DNA from: Methyloversatilis discipulorum
GTDB taxonomy: Bacteria > Pseudomonadota > Gammaproteobacteria > Burkholderiales > Rhodocyclaceae
NCBI RefSeq assembly: GCF_018780585.1
Contig: NZ_JADMJL010000027.1
Span: 62,001-126,000, forward strand
Length of the DNA stretch: 64,000 nucleotides
Direction of reading: 5' to 3'
In this document: positions 58,802-64,000 of the stretch, piece by piece
Numbering within the stretch: position 1 is the stretch's first letter
Layout of the letters: each line of letters starts with the position of its first letter
Program-made: the position numbers and the translations under genes
The notes under the pieces: generated by a model
Databases searched by the model: none
Seen by the model: the letters and a program-made list of their open reading frames with translations, nothing else
What the model was told of the DNA's origin: nothing

Positions 58802-61465
58802 ATGAGCGGAGCGGGTTTCGACTCCGTCACGCTGCCCCCCGGTCCGGACCTGTTCGGCCGGGTGGCACGCATCCTCCTCGATCGCCACGGCGACGCGCTC
58901 GCCGACTGCGACGTCATCCTGCCGTCCATCACGCTGGCACCGGCGCTGCGCAGCGCGCTGTCGGCGGCGGCCGGCCGTGCGCTGTTCATGCCGCGCGTGC
59001 TTACGCCGCAGCTGCTGGCCGCGCGCTGGCGGGGCGATGCGGCGACCGATCCCGATTCGCGGCGTCTGCTCGGGCTGGTCGCCCAGTTGCGTCGGGTCGG
59101 CTGGCTGGGTGACGCCGACCTGTGGGCGGTCGCACGCGAGCTGATGGATCTCGCCGACACGCTGGCCGATGTGCCGGTGCCGGACGAGGCCGCGCTGGAG
59201 GGCGCATTCGCCCGGGCGCACGCGCTGCACGATAGCGCGGCGCTGTCGCTGGAGGCGCGGCTTGTTCACGCGGTGTGGCTGGCCGACAGCACCGGCACGC
59301 CCGGTCACGCCCGGGCAACGACGCAGGCGCTGTATCGCGCAGCCGCGTCTGCGCGGCGGCCCGTGGTGCTGCTGGCCGACACGCTCGATCCCGCTCCGGA
59401 CTGGCTGGCTGCGTTCGCGCGACGCGTTCCGGTGCTGCACATCGGCGTACGGCGGGCGGCGGGCGAAGACGCACTGTCGCGCGCGCTCGATGCCGCCTGG
59501 CCGGTTGCCGCCGACGATGTGCGCACGCTGTGGTCGCGCCGCGTGCCGGCGGATGCGGCGCAGCGCCTGCGCGACCGTGTGCGACTGGTCAGTGCGCAAT
59601 CGCTGGAGCAGGAGGCGCAGCACGCTGCCGCCTGCATCGCCCGCTGGCTGGCGGAGGGGCGCCGCCGCATCGCCCTGGTCGCCAGCGACCGCGAAGCCGC
59701 CCGTCGTACCCGTGCGCTGCTCGAACGCCGGCAGGTACTGCTGGCTGATGAAACCGGCTGGAAGCTGTCGACCACGCGCGCCGCTGCAACGGTCGATGCC
59801 TTTCTGCAGTGCCTGGCGTCCGACGGCTATCACCGCGATCTGCTCGATCTGGTGCGCTCGCCCTATGTCGCGGGCGACATGGATGCCGACACGCACGCGC
59901 GGGCGATCGCAGAGGTCGATCACTGGGTGGTGCGGCGCAATCATGTCGACGGGCTGCAGGCCTTGCTCGCCGACGCGGCGCGCGAACTGGCCGGACGGGC
60001 GGGTGCGGCGCTGATGGTCCCGTTCGCGCAGGCGGCGAACCTGATGCCGACACAGGCCGCGCCCGCCGCCTTCTGGATCGAACGGCTGCTGGCCGCGCTC
60101 GACGCGCTGCAGGCGCGCACGGCGTTGCTGCAGGACGCGGCCGGCGCACAGGTGATCGCGCTGCTCGAACAGCTGCGCGCCGACAGCAGTGGCGTATCCC
60201 TGGCGCTGACCTTTGCCGATTGGCGTCAGTGGCTCAACGGCGAGTTCGAACGGGCGCTGTTCCGCGACACCGCGATCGACAGTCCGGTCGTGCTGACCCA
60301 TCTTGCGGCGACCCGGCTGCGCGTGTTCGACGCCGTGTACGTGATCGGCGCCGATGGCGAACATCTGGCGCCGCCGCAATTGCGCGGCGTGCTCGGTCAC
60401 GAGGGGCTGCGACGCGAACTGGGGCTGGCCGATACGCAGCAGGCGGCACGCCAGCTGCGCGAGGACCTCGCCGGGCTGATCCTGAACAGTGACGAAATCG
60501 TGTTCAGCTGGCAGGCGCAGCGCAACGGCGAAGCCAATCTGCCCGGTGCCGACCTGCAACTGCTCGACCTGATGTTCGTGCGTGCCGGGCTGCCGAGTGC
60601 GGTCAGCGCCGCGCCGGCACAGCCCGATCCCGAGCCGGCCGCACTGCCGCGCCAGACCAGCGCACCGGTGCTCGACGCCGGACGGGTGCCGCAGCGGCTC
60701 ACCGCCAGCGCGATGGCCGATCTGATGGCCTGCCCCTACCGCTACTACGCGCGCCGCGTGCTCGGTCTGGGCGAGGGCGACGAGGTCGAGGAAACGATGG
60801 GCAAGGGCAGCGTGGGCGAACTGGTGCATGCGCTGCTGCACGATTTCCATGTTGCGCATCCGCGCCTGGACAGCGAGACGCCGCAGGCGCTGGCAGGCGA
60901 CATGCGCGCGCGCATCGCCGCCGCCTTCGACGGCGCGATCGGCCGCAACTTCCAGGAGCACGTGTGGGCCGATCGCCTGCACGACCGCGCCGACGCCTAC
61001 GTTGCCTGGGCCTGCGCGCGCGAGGCCGAGGGCTGGGTGTTCGACAGCGGCGAGCAGTCGCGCGCGCGACCGCTCGACCTGTCGGACGGCGGTGCGCTGT
61101 CACTCGAAGGGCGCATCGACCGTATCGACCGTGGTGCGGCGGGCGTGTCGTTGCTCGACTACAAGCTGCGCAGCAGCGAAGCCGTGAAGAAGAGCTTGCA
61201 GGGCGGGGAAGACCTGCAACTCGCCTTCTACACGCTGCTCGAAGGTGACACGGTGAGCGAAGCCGCCTATCTGGCGCTCGACGAGCCGGCGCCGGTTCCG
61301 CACCCGCAGGCCGAGCCGCACGCGGCGGCCGAAGCGCTGCAGGGACTGATCGGAACGCTGTTCCCGGCGCTGCGTGCCGGTGCTGCGCTGCCTGCGCATG
61401 GCGACGACCGCGCCTGCGCCTACTGCGAAATGCGTGGCCTGTGCCGCAAGGACTGGCGCACATGA
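58802..61465 (+). CDS. AddB-like PD-(D/E)XK nuclease with iron-sulfur cysteines
   Basis: 887 residues. The N-terminal two thirds is an inactivated helicase-like module. The C-terminal nuclease starts SASAMADLMACPYRYYARRV; its active site includes LEGRIDRIDR and SLLDYKLRSSE. Four cysteines C644, C872, C875 and C881 fit the AddB-type cluster clamp. Its stop overlaps the next ATG (ATGA), pairing it with the UvrD-type helicase as an AddAB-like double-strand-break repair enzyme. Confidence 0.88.
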   Translation: MSGAGFDSVTLPPGPDLFGRVARILLDRHGDALADCDVILPSITLAPALRSALSAAAGRALFMPRVLTPQLLAARWRGDAATDPDSRRLLGLVAQLRRVGWLGDADLWAVARELMDLADTLADVPVPDEAALEGAFARAHALHDSAALSLEARLVHAVWLADSTGTPGHARATTQALYRAAASARRPVVLLADTLDPAPDWLAAFARRVPVLHIGVRRAAGEDALSRALDAAWPVAADDVRTLWSRRVPADAAQRLRDRVRLVSAQSLEQEAQHAAACIARWLAEGRRRIALVASDREAARRTRALLERRQVLLADETGWKLSTTRAAATVDAFLQCLASDGYHRDLLDLVRSPYVAGDMDADTHARAIAEVDHWVVRRNHVDGLQALLADAARELAGRAGAALMVPFAQAANLMPTQAAPAAFWIERLLAALDALQARTALLQDAAGAQVIALLEQLRADSSGVSLALTFADWRQWLNGEFERALFRDTAIDSPVVLTHLAATRLRVFDAVYVIGADGEHLAPPQLRGVLGHEGLRRELGLADTQQAARQLREDLAGLILNSDEIVFSWQAQRNGEANLPGADLQLLDLMFVRAGLPSAVSAAPAQPDPEPAALPRQTSAPVLDAGRVPQRLTASAMADLMACPYRYYARRVLGLGEGDEVEETMGKGSVGELVHALLHDFHVAHPRLDSETPQALAGDMRARIAAAFDGAIGRNFQEHVWADRLHDRADAYVAWACAREAEGWVFDSGEQSRARPLDLSDGGALSLEGRIDRIDRGAAGVSLLDYKLRSSEAVKKSLQGGEDLQLAFYTLLEGDTVSEAAYLALDEPAPVPHPQAEPHAAAEALQGLIGTLFPALRAGAALPAHGDDRACAYCEMRGLCRKDWRT

Positions 61466-64000
61466 ACGACGGCCTGCGCGCGCTCGATCCATCCGCCAGC
61501 GTCGTCGTCGAGGCCTGCGCCGGCAGCGGCAAGACGTGGACGCTGGTGTCGCGGCTGATCCGCCTGTTGCTCGCCGGCGTGGCGCCGGGCGAGATACTGG
61601 CCATCACCTACACGCGCAAGGCGGCGCGCGAGATCGACGAGCGGCTGCAGCACTGGCTGGGCGAACTGGCGGTGGCGGACGACGCCGGCGTGATCGCCTT
61701 CCTCGATCAGCGCGGGGTCGATGCGCGCAACGACGCGGCGCTGATCGAGCGTGCGCGCGGCCTGTTCGAACACGTCGCCAGCGCCCGTCCGGGGCTGACC
61801 ATCAACACCTTCCACGGCTGGTTTTCGTCGCTGCTCGGCGCCGCGCCGCTGTCGGCCGGCCTCGGCGGGCTGCAACTGGCAGAGCGCACCGCACGCCTGC
61901 GCGACCAGGCCTGGGGTGTGCTGATGCGGCGTGCCGGCAGTGCGCCGGACGGCGAACTGGCGCAGGCGGTGCGCTGGCTGCTCGCACAGGCCGGTCTCGC
62001 CGGCGCGCGCAGCCTCGCCGAATCGCTGATCGAACGGCGCGCCGAGTGGCAGGCCTGGCTGGCTGCGCACGACGGACTCGATGGTGTGTTCGCGCATCTC
62101 GAATCCTTTTTCGGCGCCGATCGTGAAGCACCGGTCGATGCACTGGCGCAGGACGCCGCGCTGCGCGCCGCAGTGCTGGAACTCGCAAAGCTGCTGGGGC
62201 AGGGCACGGAGGCGCAGCAGCGCAAGGCGGTGGCGCTGGAGACGGCCGCCAGCCAGCACGACGCCCAGGCCTTTTTCGACGGGCTGTGCGCCGAACTGCT
62301 GACCCGCGCCGGTGTGCCGATCGCCTTCAAGCCGGGCAAGTCGATGGAAAAGATCGGCGCAGCCGAGCGCACGCAGCAGTTGTTCGAGTCCTGCGCCGAG
62401 CGCCTGCTGGCCTGCCTGCACGCGCTGAGCGACCGCGCCGCCTGGGAACTGAACCGACACGCGCTGACCGTTGCTTCGGCCATGCTCGACGCCTACGACC
62501 AGGTCAAACGCGGCGCTGGCGTGCTCGATTTCGGCGACCTCGAATGGCACGCGGCGCGCCTGCTCGGCGACGCGCAGACCGGCCCCTTCGTGCAGGCGCG
62601 GCTCGACGCGCGCTACACCCACCTGCTGCTCGATGAGTTCCAGGACACCAATCCGCTGCAGTGGCAGGTGCTGATGCACTGGCTCGACGCCTACGCGCCG
62701 GATCAGGTGCAGCCGCGCGTGTTCGTGGTGGGCGATCCGAAGCAGTCGATCTATCGCTTCCGCCGCGCCGATCCGCGCATCTTCGCGCATGCGCGCGCGG
62801 CTTTCGCCGAGCGCTTCGGTGCCATCGACATCCGGCGCAACGAAACGCGGCGCAGCAGCCCGGCGGTGGTCGAGGTGGTCAATGCGCTGTTCGGCGCGCT
62901 CGATGTGTTCGAAGGTTTCGCGCCACACGGCACGACGCAGGTCGGCCTGCCCGGCGCGGTCGAGGTGCTGCCGGCTTTCGGCCACGACGTCGATGCGCCG
63001 GACGAAGCGACGTCTTCCGATTCGGGTCTGCGCAATCCGCTCACCACGCCGCGCGTGACGGCCGAGGACAGCCGGCGCCGTCGCGAGGCCGACGCGATGT
63101 GTGCGCGACTGCAGGCAATGGTCGGGCGGGTTGCCGTGCGCGATGCGCACAGTGGCGCGGTGCGGCCGGCGCGCTACGGCGACGTGATGATCCTGCTGCG
63201 CCGACGCACCGGTCTCGCAGTGTATGAGGCGGCGTTGCGCGCACACGGCATTCCGTACTTCGGGGCCAGCCGCGGCCGACTGCTCGACACGCTGGAGGCG
63301 GCCGATCTGCAGGCGCTGCTGCGCTTCCTCGCTGCGCCGGCCGATGCGCTGGCGCTGGCGCACGTGCTGCGCAGCCCGCTGTTCGCGTTGTCCGACGCGC
63401 ACCTGCTGCGCCTGACAAGCGCCGGCCCCGCACTGTGGGCGGCGCTGCGTGCTGCGCGGGGTGGCGACGACGCCGAACTGACGCGTGCGGCGTCGCTGCT
63501 GAGCGACTGGCTGGCCGCGGCTGCGCAGCTGCCGGTGCACGACCTGCTCGACCGCGTGTTCCACCGTGGTGAGCTGATGCAGCGCTATGCCGCCCAGGTC
63601 GATCCGATGGCCTGGCCGGGCGTGCGGGCGAATCTGGACGCTTTCATGGAGCTCGCGCTCAAGGTCGATAGCGGCCGCTTCCCCAGCATGCCGCGCTTTC
63701 TCGACGAGCTTGCACGATTGCGCAACGAGGACGACGAGGCGCCGGACGAGGGGCTCATCCTCGGTGAGGACCCGGCACGCGGCCGCGTGCGCGTGCTCAC
63801 GGTGCATGCGGCGAAAGGGCTGGAGGCGCCCATCGTCTGGCTGGCCGACGCCATCGCGAAGCCGCGCGCCGACAGCGGTGCGCGCGTACTGCTCGCCTGG
63901 CCGCCGGGCGCGCCAGCACCCGAACACCTGTCGCTGCTGCAGCGCAAGGATAACCAGGGGCAGGCGCGCGCCCGGTTCATCGACGCCGAAGCCCGCGCTG
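61462..64000 (+). CDS. AddA-like UvrD-family helicase (continues beyond window)
   Basis: 846 codons visible. Walker A ACAGSGKTWTL at residues 18-28, motif Ib-like NTFHGWF, motif II LLLDEFQDTNPLQWQ near residue 390, motif III VVGDPKQSIYRFR, then the VLTVHAAKGLEAPIVWLAD motif V region. The C-terminal nuclease domain expected of AddA would lie beyond the window. It is translationally coupled to the AddB-like gene. Confidence 0.9.
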   Translation, partial: MNDGLRALDPSASVVVEACAGSGKTWTLVSRLIRLLLAGVAPGEILAITYTRKAAREIDERLQHWLGELAVADDAGVIAFLDQRGVDARNDAALIERARGLFEHVASARPGLTINTFHGWFSSLLGAAPLSAGLGGLQLAERTARLRDQAWGVLMRRAGSAPDGELAQAVRWLLAQAGLAGARSLAESLIERRAEWQAWLAAHDGLDGVFAHLESFFGADREAPVDALAQDAALRAAVLELAKLLGQGTEAQQRKAVALETAASQHDAQAFFDGLCAELLTRAGVPIAFKPGKSMEKIGAAERTQQLFESCAERLLACLHALSDRAAWELNRHALTVASAMLDAYDQVKRGAGVLDFGDLEWHAARLLGDAQTGPFVQARLDARYTHLLLDEFQDTNPLQWQVLMHWLDAYAPDQVQPRVFVVGDPKQSIYRFRRADPRIFAHARAAFAERFGAIDIRRNETRRSSPAVVEVVNALFGALDVFEGFAPHGTTQVGLPGAVEVLPAFGHDVDAPDEATSSDSGLRNPLTTPRVTAEDSRRRREADAMCARLQAMVGRVAVRDAHSGAVRPARYGDVMILLRRRTGLAVYEAALRAHGIPYFGASRGRLLDTLEAADLQALLRFLAAPADALALAHVLRSPLFALSDAHLLRLTSAGPALWAALRAARGGDDAELTRAASLLSDWLAAAAQLPVHDLLDRVFHRGELMQRYAAQVDPMAWPGVRANLDAFMELALKVDSGRFPSMPRFLDELARLRNEDDEAPDEGLILGEDPARGRVRVLTVHAAKGLEAPIVWLADAIAKPRADSGARVLLAWPPGAPAPEHLSLLQRKDNQGQARARFIDAEARA

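Noticed and set aside
58445..60982. 845-codon minus-strand frame
   Set aside because: Antisense to fdxA and the AddB-like gene, both with intact motifs.
61420..63927. 835-codon minus-strand frame
   Set aside because: Antisense to the UvrD-type helicase.

Overview
The window is GC-rich, densely coding chromosomal DNA. I see no insertion sequence, prophage, CRISPR array, tRNA or rRNA. Gene families and order (pepA-holC-valS, ilvI-ilvH-ilvC-pssA-leuA, rpsP-rimM-trmD-rplS, folE2-dxs-ispA-xseB, fdsGBA-fdhD-fdsD) point to a betaproteobacterium. A NAD-dependent molybdenum formate dehydrogenase and a quinol nitric oxide reductase would suit a Rhodocyclales-type facultative methylotroph such as Methyloversatilis. 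The genus is an inference, not a search result.

Layout. 1-5335: minus-strand run pepA, holC, an octad-repeat protein and valS (cut by the window start). 5462-7621: lptF-lptG, LPS transport permeases. 7631-9556: minus-strand unit of an ECF-like sigma factor, DUF3619 membrane protein, DUF3106 exported protein and RDD membrane protein. 9695-15883: branched-chain amino acid genes ilvI, ilvH, ilvC, then pssA and leuA. 15890-19321: DUF2069, wrbA, yihY and a PilZ-like protein. 19413-23141: pyrF, then a substrate-binding protein translationally coupled to a hybrid histidine kinase. 23216-25218: rpsP-rimM-trmD-rplS. 25263-29257: folE2, dxs, ispA, xseB on the minus strand. 29427-32956: Rieske oxygenase, EamA transporter, SpoIIAA-like protein, sulfurtransferase, DUF3253. 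32923-36543: LysR regulator divergent from an MDR oxidoreductase and an old yellow enzyme, then DUF454. 36787-40173: large transglutaminase/DUF2126 protein. 40341-44992: nitric oxide module (norR, ytfE/norA, norB). 45172-48135: ModE-like regulator and modABC. 48256-56139: formate dehydrogenase operon and a divergent ModE-N/periplasmic-binding-fold regulator. 56207-58763: rho, trxA, ferredoxin. 58802-64000: AddB-like nuclease and AddA-like helicase, the latter cut by the window end.

How the parts work together. 40-56 kb is a metabolic island. NorR senses NO and, through three GGT-N7-ACC sites and a sigma-54 promoter seen here, drives an iron-sulfur repair protein and NO reductase. ModABC imports molybdate, which supplies the cofactor of the adjacent formate dehydrogenase. 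Both ends of the Mo/formate block carry regulators with a ModE-type DNA-binding domain.

The less explained items are the sigma/DUF3619/DUF3106/RDD unit, which looks like an envelope-stress sigma/anti-sigma module and whose sigma gene seems to start with CTG; the substrate-binding protein/histidine kinase pair; the orphan Rieske oxygenase beside isoprenoid genes; and the octad-repeat protein between holC and valS.
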